From positions 620,001 through 684,000 of the forward strand of contig NZ_JAGSYG010000001.1 of assembly GCF_025685655.1 (NCBI RefSeq): DNA of 64,000 bases, written 5' to 3'. The position numbers and the translations under genes were made by a program. Below the pieces are notes generated by a model, which was not told the DNA's origin, did no database searches, and saw nothing but the letters and a program-made list of their open reading frames with translations. Of this stretch, positions 27,209 through 36,691 are shown one piece after another; the stretch's first letter is position 1, and every line of letters begins with the position of its first letter. The stretch comes from Acidicapsa ligni. GTDB taxonomy: Bacteria; Acidobacteriota; Terriglobia; Terriglobales; Acidobacteriaceae.

Positions 27209-29623
27209 ATGAGCCTGGAGTCAGATAACTGGGATTTGCTGCAGAAGCTCTTTCACCTGGCGGAGCAAACGCCGGTAGAAGATCGAAAGCGAGTGCTGGC
27301 CGAGGCTTGTCCCGATGCGGAGTTGTGCCGCAAGGCCCTGGAGATTGTCGACGCCGGCGATGTTGTTTATGAAGATAAATCGCACGTTGAGCCGCCTATT
27401 CTGACAGGAAAGATTGGGCCGTACACGTTGGGGCGGCTGCTTGGAACGGGCGGCATCGGCTCTGTTTACCTGGTCGAGCGCGTGGTTAACGGTACGCGGT
27501 TGCGATCTGCATTGAAGGTGCTGGGGCCTCACGCTGCGGGGCCGTCTTTTGTCGATCGGTTTTTGCGCGAACAAAAAATCCTGGCATCGCTGGAACATCC
27601 GAATATTACTCGCATGTTGGATGCCGGAGTGACAGAGAGCGGTCAGCCTTACCTGGTTATGGAGTATGTGGAAGGCGAGTTGCTGGATGTGTATTGCGAT
27701 GCGCATCGGTTGAATGTTTCGGAGCGGTTGAGGCTCTTTCTGCACGTATGCGATGCCGTAGCGTATGCTCACCGCAACCTGGTGGTGCATCTCGATCTCA
27801 AGCCTTCCAATATTCTGGTCACCGGGGATGGCACGGTTAAGCTGCTGGACTTTGGCACTTCGAAGTTAATGCAGCAGAATAGCTTGTTAACGAGCACTAT
27901 CCTGGCGACGCCTGCTTACGCCAGTCCGGAGCAGTTACGCAACAATCCGCTGACTACGGCCAGCGATATCTATTCGCTCGGCGTGATCTTGTTTGAGTTG
28001 CTGTCGGGGCGCAGGCCGGGCGGCAGAGCTTCGATGGCGGTGATGCTGGAGCGAGCCATTCTGGAGCAGGAGCCCGAGCGTCTGTCGAAAGCCCTGACGG
28101 AGCACGCGGCTGAAGTACGTGGTGTTCCTGAGGCGCAGTTGCGCCAATTAGTGAAGGGCGACCTGGAGACGATAGTTGCGAAGTGCCTGAGTCCTCGTCC
28201 TGAGGATCGCTATGCGTCGCTTGATTTTCTTGCCGAGGACATTCAGCGATATCTCAATGGCTGGCCGGTGTTGGCTCGCCCTCAGACGACGCTGTATCTT
28301 GTGAGCAAATTTGTGCGTCGAAAGCGAAAGGTTGTGCTTGCCGCTCTGCTTGTATTACTGGCGCTGGTGGCCAGCCTGGCGTATGCGGGCTGGCGTCAGG
28401 AGCAGGCAGTGCTTGAGGGGCAGCGAGCGGAGCGCATGCAGACGTTTTTGTATCGGCTGCTCTATATGGCGAACTCCAATTACACGGGCAAGCCGACGTT
28501 TACTGTGCAGGATTTTCTGGAGCTGGGCGTGAAGCTGTTGCCCAACTACATCAAAGATCCAACCGATCTGCGTAAGGCACAGATGAGTCTGGCTGAGTCC
28601 ATGTATGAGAACAACGATTTGGAGGCCGCGCAAAAAGCATTTGCGCCGGTAATCGCAAGCGCTAAAGCGGCGAAGGACTACGACACAGAAGCCGAGTCCG
28701 AAGCAACGGCGGGAGATACTGCTTACCTGCTGGGAGAAACGGCGCTTGGGTTGCAACTGACCACGCATGCACTGGATATATCGCGTCATCAGGGTGTTTC
28801 GCCGTCAGTGCGGGTGTGGAGCAAGGTCTATTACGCGACGAATCGCGAGCGGTTAGGTTTTCGCACAGACGAGAATCTGGAGATGTTGCAATCTGCAGCG
28901 AAGGAAGCCCAGGGGCATAATGTTTTGCCGCCGCATGAGACTGCGGATGTTCTCTATGCATTGGGGTGGGACCTCAAGATGCGAGAACGTTTTGCGGAAT
29001 CTGAAGGGGTGTTCAACCAGACACTGCATATCTATTTGCAGGATGCAGAGGCAAAGTGCGATCAGTCGGCTGTGTATGGCGAGCTGGCGGCGGTGAAAGA
29101 TCGTGGTGGCGATCCGCAGGCAAGTTTGCCGCTCTATCAACGGGCCTACGACGGGCTGAAGGCATGTGAAGGCGCCGATAGCCGAGGAGCGCTGGAGCAG
29201 CAGGATCGCATGGCCGGTGCGTTGATCAGGGTTGGCCGCGCGAAGGATGGGTTGTCGATGATTGAGAGCGCAATGCCTGGGTGGAGAAAGATTGCCGGGG
29301 CGAGTCCCGATCTGGCTGAGCCGCTCGATGTGCTTTCTCTTGCGTATCTCGCGATGGGGCGTTTCCCTGAGGCGGAGAAGTCGGCAAAAGAATTATTCGA
29401 GGTGCAGGACGGGAAAGTCTCGGCTGCGGATCGACGTCTCGGAACTGCGCAACTGCTGTGGGCGCGAGCGCTTGTGGCGGAGCATCGTTATCCTGAGGCG
29501 CTTCCTCATGCGGAGTATGCGGCGAGGCTGCTTACGCATGGTGTTTCTGGAGAGGCGAAGCGGATGGACAGCCAGGCTGTGCAGGTACTTGGGGGAATTC
29601 AAGCTAAAGTCAGCCAGCCGTGA
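27209..29623 (+). CDS. Serine/threonine protein kinase with membrane helix and TPR-like sensor region
   Basis: 804 residues from ATG 27209 (GGAG nine bases upstream; GTG 27194 possible). Kinase domain at ~70-350: GTGGIGSVYLVE (79-90), Lys103 in ALKVLG, HLDLKPSN (194-201, catalytic Asp196), DFG (214-216), and ASPEQL for the APE motif. All residues for catalysis are present. A basic stretch RRKRK precedes one membrane helix (~376-398), and the remaining ~400 residues are helical, TPR-like repeats predicted outside the membrane. Family knowledge: Hanks-type PknB relatives phosphorylate cytoplasmic regulators. It ends 54 bases before a co-oriented hydrolase gene. High confidence for the kinase; ligand and targets unknown. 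Confidence 0.92.
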   Translation: MSLESDNWDLLQKLFHLAEQTPVEDRKRVLAEACPDAELCRKALEIVDAGDVVYEDKSHVEPPILTGKIGPYTLGRLLGTGGIGSVYLVERVVNGTRLRSALKVLGPHAAGPSFVDRFLREQKILASLEHPNITRMLDAGVTESGQPYLVMEYVEGELLDVYCDAHRLNVSERLRLFLHVCDAVAYAHRNLVVHLDLKPSNILVTGDGTVKLLDFGTSKLMQQNSLLTSTILATPAYASPEQLRNNPLTTASDIYSLGVILFELLSGRRPGGRASMAVMLERAILEQEPERLSKALTEHAAEVRGVPEAQLRQLVKGDLETIVAKCLSPRPEDRYASLDFLAEDIQRYLNGWPVLARPQTTLYLVSKFVRRKRKVVLAALLVLLALVASLAYAGWRQEQAVLEGQRAERMQTFLYRLLYMANSNYTGKPTFTVQDFLELGVKLLPNYIKDPTDLRKAQMSLAESMYENNDLEAAQKAFAPVIASAKAAKDYDTEAESEATAGDTAYLLGETALGLQLTTHALDISRHQGVSPSVRVWSKVYYATNRERLGFRTDENLEMLQSAAKEAQGHNVLPPHETADVLYALGWDLKMRERFAESEGVFNQTLHIYLQDAEAKCDQSAVYGELAAVKDRGGDPQASLPLYQRAYDGLKACEGADSRGALEQQDRMAGALIRVGRAKDGLSMIESAMPGWRKIAGASPDLAEPLDVLSLAYLAMGRFPEAEKSAKELFEVQDGKVSAADRRLGTAQLLWARALVAEHRYPEALPHAEYAARLLTHGVSGEAKRMDSQAVQVLGGIQAKVSQP

Positions 29624-29677
29624 CTTACGCATGTGGAGACTGTGCCGCGTAGCGTAATCTGTTGGCTCAGGAGATTC

Positions 29678-31621
29678 ATGCCACCTATGCCAATTGCACC
29701 AAAGCTCTCTGGTTTTATGTTTCGCTGCCTTACTCTCACGTTGCTGGTTGCGTACGCATTCACTCTGCCGTTGATGAGCCAACAGACCGATACTCCGCAG
29801 GAAAGCTACGTCAAGGCGCACTACACCAAGTATGAATACCGAATTCCAATGCGAGATGGAAAGCGGTTGTTCACTGCCGTCTATGTGCCGAAAGATGCCA
29901 GTGAGACTCATCCTTTCCTGATGAATCGCACGCCTTACAGCGTTGGCCCATACGGGGAAGATCAGTATCCTGCGCGTCTAGGGCCTTCGGACGAGTTCGA
30001 GAAGTCGGGCTACATCTTTGTCTATCAGGATGTGCGCGGCCGCTGGATGAGTGAGGGCGAGTTTATCGAGATGCGTCCGCACATCGATGTGAAGAAGTCG
30101 CCACAGGATGTGGACGATGCGAGCGACACGTATGACACGATCGAGTTTCTGCTCAAGCATGTGCCGAACAACAATGGCAAAGCGGGCATCTGGGGCATTT
30201 CCTATCCGGGCTTCTACACCTCGGCGAGCATTATCGATTCCCATCCGGCGCTGGTAGCTGCGAGCCCCCAGGCTCCGATGACGGACTTATTCAAAGGGGA
30301 TGACAGTTATCATGGCGGCGCATTCATGTTATCGGCGAATTTTGGCTTCTATGTGTATTTCATGCCTCAGAAGGAGCCGCAAATGCCCGCGCCCAGCGTC
30401 GGATTCGACTTTGGAACGCCCGATAGTTATCGCTTCTATCTGAATGCGGGCAACCTCAACGACCTCGATCAGACTTATCTCAAGGGTGGTAACTGGCTTT
30501 ACAGCGATCAGGCCAAACACACCACTTACGACAGCTACTGGAAAGAGCGCGACCTTTCGCAGCACATGAAGAACGTGAAGTGCGCAGTGCTGGTGGTGGG
30601 CGGCTGGTATGACGCGGAAGATCTGTCAGGGCCGTACAAGACTTTCTACGCGATCAACAAGTTCAATCCAGAGACGCAGACGACGTTGGTTGAGGGGCCG
30701 TGGGTGCATGGTGGCTGGTCGCGTGGTGATGGAGATCATCTGGGCGATATCCAGTTCAATTCGAAGACGGCAGAGCATTTCCGCACGGATGTACAGTTCC
30801 CATTCTTTGAGCATTACCTCAAGGGCAAGGGCGAGACGCAGCCCAAGGCGGTGGTCTTTGAGACGGGTACGAATGTGTGGCGCAGTTTTCCAAGCTGGCC
30901 TCCGCAGGCTGCTACGGCGAAGACGCTTTACTTCCACGCGAATGGCAAGCTGAGCTTTGACCCGCCAACGGAAGCGAATAGCGTGGATGAGTACACGAGT
31001 GATCCGGCGCATCCAGTTCCCTTCGTTGGTTACACCACCGATGATGTGCCGCAGCGCTACATGGTGGACGATCAGCGGTTCGCGAGTTATCGCCCAGATG
31101 TGCTGGTCTACGAGTCGGATGTGCTGCAGGAAGACGTTACGATCGCGGGGCCGATTTCGCCGAAGCTGAAGGTTGCCAGCAGCGGAACCGATTCCGACTT
31201 TGATGTGAAGCTGATTGATGTATATCCGGACAATGCGCCCGATGCTGCAGGGGGTGGCCGCACCAACAAGCGTGTGCTGGATGCGCCGCCGATCCGCATG
31301 GGCAGCTACCAGGAGCTACTGCGCGGCGAGCCGATGCGGGCAAAGTTTCGCAATAGCTGGGAGAAGCCGGAACCGCTGACTCCAGGCAAGATGACGGATG
31401 TGGATTTCACCATGCCCGATCTCTTCCACACCTTCCGCGCCGGCCACCGCATCATGGTGCAGGTGCAGTCGAGCTGGTTTCCGCTGACGGATCGCAATCC
31501 GCAGACGTTCACCGATATTCCCAGCGCCAAGCCGGAGCAGTTTGTGAAGGCAACCGAGCAGATCTTTCACCAGAAGGATGCTGCATCGGGAGTAGAAGTG
31601 CTGGTGCTGCCGAAGCCGTAG
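29678..31621 (+). CDS. CocE/NonD family hydrolase (S15 X-Pro dipeptidyl-peptidase-like)
   Basis: 647 residues from ATG 29678 (AGGAG four bases upstream; the in-frame GTG at 29633 would delay the signal peptide). A hydrophobic segment (LTLTLLVAYAFTLPLMSQQ) suggests export. Alpha/beta hydrolase part: YQDVRGRWMSEGEF and the nucleophile in WGISYPGFY. VVGGWYDAEDLSG and GPWVHGGWSRGDGD fit the Asp and His regions. The C-terminal jelly-roll (X-Pro C domain) holds LKVASSGTDSDFDVKLIDVYPD. Members cleave esters, amides or beta-lactam side chains; the substrate here is unknown. Probably transcribed with the kinase gene. Confidence 0.9.
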   Translation: MPPMPIAPKLSGFMFRCLTLTLLVAYAFTLPLMSQQTDTPQESYVKAHYTKYEYRIPMRDGKRLFTAVYVPKDASETHPFLMNRTPYSVGPYGEDQYPARLGPSDEFEKSGYIFVYQDVRGRWMSEGEFIEMRPHIDVKKSPQDVDDASDTYDTIEFLLKHVPNNNGKAGIWGISYPGFYTSASIIDSHPALVAASPQAPMTDLFKGDDSYHGGAFMLSANFGFYVYFMPQKEPQMPAPSVGFDFGTPDSYRFYLNAGNLNDLDQTYLKGGNWLYSDQAKHTTYDSYWKERDLSQHMKNVKCAVLVVGGWYDAEDLSGPYKTFYAINKFNPETQTTLVEGPWVHGGWSRGDGDHLGDIQFNSKTAEHFRTDVQFPFFEHYLKGKGETQPKAVVFETGTNVWRSFPSWPPQAATAKTLYFHANGKLSFDPPTEANSVDEYTSDPAHPVPFVGYTTDDVPQRYMVDDQRFASYRPDVLVYESDVLQEDVTIAGPISPKLKVASSGTDSDFDVKLIDVYPDNAPDAAGGGRTNKRVLDAPPIRMGSYQELLRGEPMRAKFRNSWEKPEPLTPGKMTDVDFTMPDLFHTFRAGHRIMVQVQSSWFPLTDRNPQTFTDIPSAKPEQFVKATEQIFHQKDAASGVEVLVLPKP

Positions 31622-31671
31622 TTAATAAGTTGCCGCAGTTAGAAGTTATAGATGCTTTGCAGTATGCGCAG

Positions 31672-31714
31672 AAAAAGTCCACCTCCGCGAATAAAAGCGG
31701 AAGTGGACTTTTTC
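31672..31714. terminator. Bidirectional terminator between hydrolase and propeller gene
   Basis: AAAAAGTCCACCTCCGC and GCGGAAGTGGACTTTTT form a ~17-bp stem with one mismatch and a seven-base loop, with A- and T-runs at the two ends, between convergent genes. Confidence 0.88.
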
Positions 31715-31734
31715 TTGAGTTTCACCGAATTGGT

Positions 31735-32766
31735 CTACTCCCCATGATTAGAGCAGAGGTGTGTTGGTGAGAATGAGCTGTAATACATGTAAAGCTGGCC
31801 GTTATTCGGGGAGCCTGTCAGGTTATTAACTTGAAGTAAGATTGGCGGTCCATTAACTTGCCAATGAGGATTAATGGCCGTTGAAAAGTTCACGCCGTCC
31901 GTTGAATACTTATAGAGAAATGCGATACTACCGTCATTCTCTCGGAAGCCAAGATACAGAATATTGTTATGAACAGCCATGGATGGTGCACGCGATGTTT
32001 GGTCGCTAGAAGCGCCGGTGTTTAGCTCGAACGTAGAACCATCCGCAGACGTATAGAGATATATCGTGTGGCTGTCGTCATTGCTTTCTGTTGCGACATA
32101 GAGCAGGTTATTGAAAACCGCGAAGGTGGGATTGAAGTTGAGTGTAACGTTGGCGTGCTCCTCAACTGTAGTCTGGTTGTTCGCCGCAACTTGGCAAATT
32201 ACCATGGCCTGCGTAGTGTGGTCGCGAATGCCAAGGTACAAGAAACCTTTATAAACTGCCAGTGAGGGTGAGCCATCAACCTCGAAACCTGGATCACATC
32301 CTGGATTGGCTGAGCTCCAGTGAATTCCGTCTGAGGAATACTGGAATTCAAGACGCGTCGCGCCCGTAAGTTGAGTGACATAGGCTACATAGAGCAGATT
32401 ATTGAAGACAGCAATTCCCGGGAGTACATTGGTGGCAGAGGATGCGATCGTGGATTTATTTGGATAAGTCACGCCTCCGTCGGTATTGTACGCAAGGTCT
32501 ACGTCCGCGTTGCCAGCTGAATTGACAGTTGCTCCAGCGTAAACCGCGTATAGCTTATTATTGAAAACCGCTGCCGCTGCCCCGTCTGCTCCATCTGCTC
32601 CGCCGATTGGAGTCGTGGTGTCCTGCTGTGGTGTTCCCCAGCTTATAGCTTGCGAAAAACCTGTCTGTGTGGAACAAAGAACCAACAGGAATATAGCCAC
32701 TAAGACTAGAGTGTTCCTGAATTTATGTTTGTTGAAAACGTTGGACAAGGCAATAATAGATCTCAT
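31735..32766 (-). CDS. Secreted beta-propeller (sialidase/BNR-like) protein
   Basis: 343 residues, start ATG 32766 with AGGAG nine bases upstream. Signal peptide ~15-39. Five repeats contain AVFNNKLYAVY-type strands at about 66, 119, 170, 216 and 264, spaced 46-53 residues, each paired with an Asp-box-like turn (SSDGIHW, TSADGSTF, YSTDGVNF). This is the pattern of a five- or six-bladed propeller. No catalytic Arg triad or Tyr of true sialidases can be assigned, so a binding protein is as likely as an enzyme. Both gene and upstream DNA look clearly AT-richer than the neighbours, hinting at transfer. Family moderate, function unknown. Confidence 0.7.
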   Translation of the reverse strand: MRSIIALSNVFNKHKFRNTLVLVAIFLLVLCSTQTGFSQAISWGTPQQDTTTPIGGADGADGAAAAVFNNKLYAVYAGATVNSAGNADVDLAYNTDGGVTYPNKSTIASSATNVLPGIAVFNNLLYVAYVTQLTGATRLEFQYSSDGIHWSSANPGCDPGFEVDGSPSLAVYKGFLYLGIRDHTTQAMVICQVAANNQTTVEEHANVTLNFNPTFAVFNNLLYVATESNDDSHTIYLYTSADGSTFELNTGASSDQTSRAPSMAVHNNILYLGFRENDGSIAFLYKYSTDGVNFSTAINPHWQVNGPPILLQVNNLTGSPNNGQLYMYYSSFSPTHLCSNHGE

Positions 32767-33108
32767 TTGTAGGTTCTCCTATTTTTGGGGGTTAGATGGA
32801 GAAATTACGGATTGAGCTTTCGAGGAACCTCAACGCAACAGAAGCGCGGCGCGCTCCGAAAGAAATATAGCGCGCAATTCCATATAGATACAAGGATTTT
32901 AGCTACTTTGGATTGTGTTTTTTTCTTAACTATTTAAGCTTCAAGTTACCGTATATCAAAATGACAATACGCCATTTTGGGTGGAGACCAAGTAGCAATT
33001 ATAGTTAGCCGATATTTGAAGTCATTAACGAAAGAGATGATTGTTGAATCATCTCTTTCGTTTCGGCCAGAGTTATACGAATAAGGGATTACTTAAGATA
33101 ACTCAAAG
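32767..33108. other. 342-bp AT-rich intergenic region
   Basis: No credible gene. About 32863-32990 is strongly AT-rich and probably carries the promoter of the propeller gene on the minus strand. The left part follows its ribosome site. A hairpin at 33029-33060 closes the Ig-like gene. Confidence 0.6.
33029..33060 (-). terminator. Hairpin terminator after the Ig-like protein gene
   Basis: CGAAAGAGATGATT (33029-33042) and its exact complement (33047-33060) form a 14-bp stem with a 4-base loop. The following minus-strand bases (TTAATG) are only weakly T-rich, so termination is likely but not certain. Confidence 0.6.
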
Positions 33109-34098
33109 CTACTTGACGGTCAGAGCCAGAGTCTGGGAATGTTCGGTTGCGTTCACACCGTCGCTGGTTTGTGCCGTAACGGTAATAGTGAATGTGCCGG
33201 GGCCTGTTCCGAGAGTCTGCGGCCCGTGATTCAGGTAGTCATAACGTGCGGAGCAGGCTGTTGTGCCGAGTATGCTGATTACGCCAATCAGCGCCAGAAG
33301 CGCTACGCGTCCCAACAGCTTGCGCTTGCGGCCGAGCAGGCCAAGTCCGAGAACTCCCGGCAGCATGACAGCTAAAACCAGGGGGCTTGCCGTGCTGCGA
33401 TTTTGTGCAAGCGTACCGCCATTTCCGGTGGTCTGCAGGCTCATGCTTGAGGTAAGCGATGGAGTCTTGGAAGTAATCTGCAGATTTGCCGGGCTAAAGG
33501 TGCAAGCCGTATAGGCCGGCAGTCCTGAGCAGGAGAGGCTGATGAATCCGGTGAATCCAGTGCCTGTGACCGGGGCAACTGTGGCTATCACGGTACCGGA
33601 TGCGCCGGCGGTCAGAGACAGTGTCGCTGGGTTGATGCCCAACGAAAAGTCCGGCGCAGGAGCGGTGGCTTCTGGATGCACAACCACATTTTCTGACTCG
33701 GACGCAGCGTGCAGGTTGTCGCCGTTATAGGCTGCGGTCAGAGTGTGCTCGCCGGGGGTCAGTGAGTCCAGCTTAAGTACGGTTTTGCCTTCGGAATTAA
33801 GGGCCGCGCCAGAAACGGGCTTACCCTGATCCATCAACGTTACCGCGCCAGTGGCCGGGGCATTGTCCTCACCGAGGACAGTTGCAGTAAAGGTCGCAAC
33901 GGTATGTCCTGCGACTTGACTCGTCTCTACGGTCAGCGAGGTACGGCTACCGGTTTGGGCTGCTGCCGTTTGAGCGGCTGCAACTGATCCGCCTATTGCG
34001 GCAAACCCGACGGGCAATACGATCAGGCCCATTATTAAGCCCGGCGCCAACGCTATTCCTGCTCGCGCCATCCGACGCATCCAAATTTCTTTGCTCAC
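33109..34098 (-). CDS. Secreted Ig-like domain protein with C-terminal anchor
   Basis: 329 residues from GTG 34098. An N-terminal hydrophobic stretch (ALAPGLIMGLIVLPVGFAA) acts as signal. Next is a bacterial Ig-like repeat (about 50-140: TVATFTATVLGEDNAPATGAVTL ... GEHTLTAAYNGDN), then a second beta domain (DFSLGINPATLSLTAGASGTV ... LSCSGLPAYTACTFSP), a membrane segment LVLAVMLPGVLGLGLLGRKRK, another (VALLALIGVISILGTTACS) and a short TVTAQTSDG beta tail. This layout is frequent in acidobacterial surface proteins; no enzymatic role is known. AGAGG lies ten bases before the GTG; TTG 34104 and ATG 34080 are alternatives. Confidence 0.7.
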   Translation of the reverse strand: MSKEIWMRRMARAGIALAPGLIMGLIVLPVGFAAIGGSVAAAQTAAAQTGSRTSLTVETSQVAGHTVATFTATVLGEDNAPATGAVTLMDQGKPVSGAALNSEGKTVLKLDSLTPGEHTLTAAYNGDNLHAASESENVVVHPEATAPAPDFSLGINPATLSLTAGASGTVIATVAPVTGTGFTGFISLSCSGLPAYTACTFSPANLQITSKTPSLTSSMSLQTTGNGGTLAQNRSTASPLVLAVMLPGVLGLGLLGRKRKLLGRVALLALIGVISILGTTACSARYDYLNHGPQTLGTGPGTFTITVTAQTSDGVNATEHSQTLALTVK

Positions 34099-34493
34099 CC
34101 GCAATTAACCTCTACCCAAGAATCTCGTAATACCGCACCAGACTGTCATCTGAGCCCGAATCCTAATTGTATCCGGCCTGCCCCGCTCAGGCGAACGATA
34201 TAGCCATAACCGGCCAGATGGGCGAACTGAGGGCGCCCAATCCGCCATTTTTCAGAGAACTATTGTTTGTACCCAATGAAGGATGCAAGCGAACGATTCC
34301 AGTGAGCGATTCTAGCGAACGGTGCCAGTAAACGGCGAACGATCAACAGGATCAACCGGAAGGGTTCATCTAAAAGACGGCTTCGGAGGTCTGAGGTAAG
34401 CTGCCGCCAGAGAAAAGGGGATGCTCCTGCTGTCGGGATGCGGGGTAAGGCCGTATGATCCTGTTGAGAGCAGGACAGGAACAGGTATAAACG
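34099..34493. other. 395-bp intergenic region with GCGAACGAT repeats
   Basis: Divergent promoters of the Ig-like gene (minus) and ruvA (plus) must lie here. The 9-mer GCGAACGAT occurs at 34191, 34289 and 34335, with GCGAACGGT at 34315. No credible gene; a 90-codon minus-strand frame overlaps the ruvA start and lacks support. Confidence 0.55.
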
Positions 34494-35084
34494 ATGATCG
34501 CTCACCTGCGCGGCAAACTCATTCATAAGCAACCGGGCCAGGCCATTGTTGAGGCTGCAGGCGTGGGTTACGACGTGACCATCTCCGTGCCGACATTTAC
34601 GGCGTTACCTGCGGTGGGCGGCGAGGCTGCTCTGCACATTCACACCCAGGTGCGCGAGGATCAGATTGCGCTTTTCGGCTTTCTGGAGCGCGACGAAAAG
34701 CGGCTCTTCGAGCGGCTGATTTCGGTGACCGGCGTTGGACCCAAGTTGGCGATTACGCTGTTGAGCGGGCTCTCGGCAGAACGCGCCGTTTCCGCGATTC
34801 GCGCCCAGGACCACGCTTCCCTGACCCGCATTCCGGGCGTGGGCAAAAAGCTGGCCGAGCGGCTGGTGCTGGAGCTGAAAGACAAGCTGGACGATTTCGC
34901 TGCGGCTCCAGTTCCCTCCAGCGTGCATGGAGCGGCAGTCGAGGACGTGCTTTCGGCGCTGACGAATCTTGGTTACCAGAGGCCAGCGGCGGAAAAGGCA
35001 ATCCAGCATGCGGTGGATAAAGAGGCTGCATTGGCTGGCGATTTCGATGGACTCTTCCGTGCGGCTTTGAAAATTATTCGGTAG
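34494..35084 (+). CDS. ruvA: Holliday junction branch migration protein RuvA
   Basis: 196 residues. It binds four-way junctions and loads the RuvB helicase. Seen: MIAHLRGKLIHKQPGQAIVE (OB-fold domain I), acidic region, two helix-hairpin-helix motifs FERLISVTGVGPKLAITLLSG (~75-95) and LTRIPGVGKKLAERLVLELKDK (~107-128), and domain III AVEDVLSALTNLGYQRPAAEKAI, which contacts RuvB. Length is normal. ruvB and ruvC are not adjacent within this window. High confidence. Confidence 0.96.
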   Translation: MIAHLRGKLIHKQPGQAIVEAAGVGYDVTISVPTFTALPAVGGEAALHIHTQVREDQIALFGFLERDEKRLFERLISVTGVGPKLAITLLSGLSAERAVSAIRAQDHASLTRIPGVGKKLAERLVLELKDKLDDFAAAPVPSSVHGAAVEDVLSALTNLGYQRPAAEKAIQHAVDKEAALAGDFDGLFRAALKIIR

Positions 35085-35195
35085 TCTCACCATCTGCATA
35101 AAGCATCGTCAGCATGAACGCAGTGAAGGATCTGCTTTTGTCTCTGCGGGTACTTCGTTAACGTACCTGCGCGAGAAATCGCGCATAATTCCAAC

Positions 35196-35810
35196 ATGGT
35201 TGGGACTTTCCTTCGCCGTTTTCTCACAAGCCTTCAATCGCCGCAGATCGAACTGACTCTGCTGCATCTGGAAATGGCTCGACCTCTAACAGAGATGTTC
35301 CCTGAGGTTCCTCCTCCCGATTCGCCGCTCACCCTGATCCTGCTTGCTGCCCGGTGGTTAAGCCATGACTTGCATGGCGAAGAAATGCCTCGCATCGCAG
35401 CAGATCTTCTGGAAGCTGGTTTCGATACTCCGGCTCTCGTTCGTCTTGCAGGCGAGACCGAAATCCATTCCACCGCCGATGCCAAGCCTCTTGTTACGCA
35501 AGTCTTTCGTGAACTTGGAATTCCCGACACGTTTTCAGAAACACATGCCAAGCTAATCGCTACTCGCCAAATAGCACGCGAGGTAATCGCTGGCACACGT
35601 GATCCATATCGCGCAGCACGCCATCTTGAATTCATTCTGTGGAGCAGGAAACCGGCAACAGACGATTTGGTCCGTCTTTTTGATATCAGAGATGAATTCA
35701 AGTGGGATGCGGAAGAACGGCGTTCTCTGCCTGCACTCCTGGCCGATCAACTTCAAACATTTGCGCGGCTGGCCACTTTAACAGACGAACAAATTGCATC
35801 GGAATCGTAG
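35196..35810 (+). CDS. Hypothetical protein, helical, cytoplasmic
   Basis: 204 residues. No signal peptide, membrane helix or motif that I recognise. Predicted mostly helical, with charged amphipathic stretches such as TRQIAREVIAGTRDPYRAARHLEFI near residues 125-150. The frame is supported by length and absence of a better frame. AT content is slightly higher than in ruvA. It lies 111 bases after ruvA and is followed by a DUF2461 gene 95 bases later. It could be an immunity-type or housekeeping protein; nothing in the sequence decides. Confidence 0.6.
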   Translation: MVGTFLRRFLTSLQSPQIELTLLHLEMARPLTEMFPEVPPPDSPLTLILLAARWLSHDLHGEEMPRIAADLLEAGFDTPALVRLAGETEIHSTADAKPLVTQVFRELGIPDTFSETHAKLIATRQIAREVIAGTRDPYRAARHLEFILWSRKPATDDLVRLFDIRDEFKWDAEERRSLPALLADQLQTFARLATLTDEQIASES

Positions 35811-35905
35811 GGTCGCGATTCGTCTCCCGAATAAGAGTTCGGCGCACAAATCCTCATTTCTACATCGCAACCTGCATCTGGCCAAGGCTGCTAGACTCCG
35901 TCCGT

Positions 35906-36691
35906 ATGCCTAAATCTGTGAAAACCCCTTCAGCCCCAACCACCTACCTTCGCAAAGAAGGCCTGGCGTTTCTGCGTGCGCTGGTTCGTGCTAATAAGAA
36001 AGATCCAGTCGAGGCGCGAGATTGGTTCAATACGAATAAAGCCGTCTTCCAATCGGAGTTGAAGGAGCCGATGCTGGCCATCATTCGCCAGGTGACGGAT
36101 GCCATGCTGGATTTTGCACCGGAGCATGTGCGGCCTGCGGAAAAGTCGCTGTTTCGCATTTATCGCGACACGCGTTTTGCCAATGACAAGCGGCCCTACA
36201 AGGATCATGTTGCCGCGTGGTGGACGCACACCGGCCTCGATAAGACATCTGGCGCGGGCTACTACTTTCACATTGCTGCCAAAGAGGTCACTATCGCCGC
36301 TGGCGTCTATATGCCGGAAAAAGAGCAACTGGCAGCCGTTCGCCACTGGCTGCTGGATCACCACGCGGAGTTTCGCGGGTTGCTCAACAAGCCTGCCGTG
36401 CGCAAGGCGTTTCGCGAGTTTGAGGGCAGCGCGCTTACCCGGCCGCCAAAGGGTTTTCCGGCAGATCATCCTGCGATCGATTTGATCCAGTGCAGGCAGT
36501 GGGGGCTGGCGGCGACGCTGCCTGTGGAGGCTGCTCTGAGCCCAAAGTTCACAGCAGAACTGGTGCGTCATTTCAGGCTCGCCGCGCCGATGGTAGCTGC
36601 TTTAAATGCGCCGATTGCAGCGAGTGTGGAACCTCGCAAACCAGTCTTCTTTGCGCTGTCGGATCGGCCAAAAACGGCTAAAACCCGTTAA
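35906..36691 (+). CDS. DUF2461 (TIGR02453) family protein
   Basis: 261 residues from ATG 35906; the frame is open further up but that part has no family similarity. Typical stretches: FLRALVRANKKDPVEARDWFNTNK, SLFRIYRDTRFANDKRPYKDHVAAWW and GAGYYFHIAAKEVTIAAGVYMPE, all conserved in the DUF2461 family. Activity unknown; members are small cytoplasmic proteins. The C-terminus ends in basic KTAKTR. No operon partner. Confidence 0.85.
   Translation: MPKSVKTPSAPTTYLRKEGLAFLRALVRANKKDPVEARDWFNTNKAVFQSELKEPMLAIIRQVTDAMLDFAPEHVRPAEKSLFRIYRDTRFANDKRPYKDHVAAWWTHTGLDKTSGAGYYFHIAAKEVTIAAGVYMPEKEQLAAVRHWLLDHHAEFRGLLNKPAVRKAFREFEGSALTRPPKGFPADHPAIDLIQCRQWGLAATLPVEAALSPKFTAELVRHFRLAAPMVAALNAPIAASVEPRKPVFFALSDRPKTAKTR

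Noticed and set aside
34260..34532. 90-codon minus-strand frame before ruvA
   Set aside because: It runs across the ruvA start and promoter region, lacks a ribosome site and has no family features.
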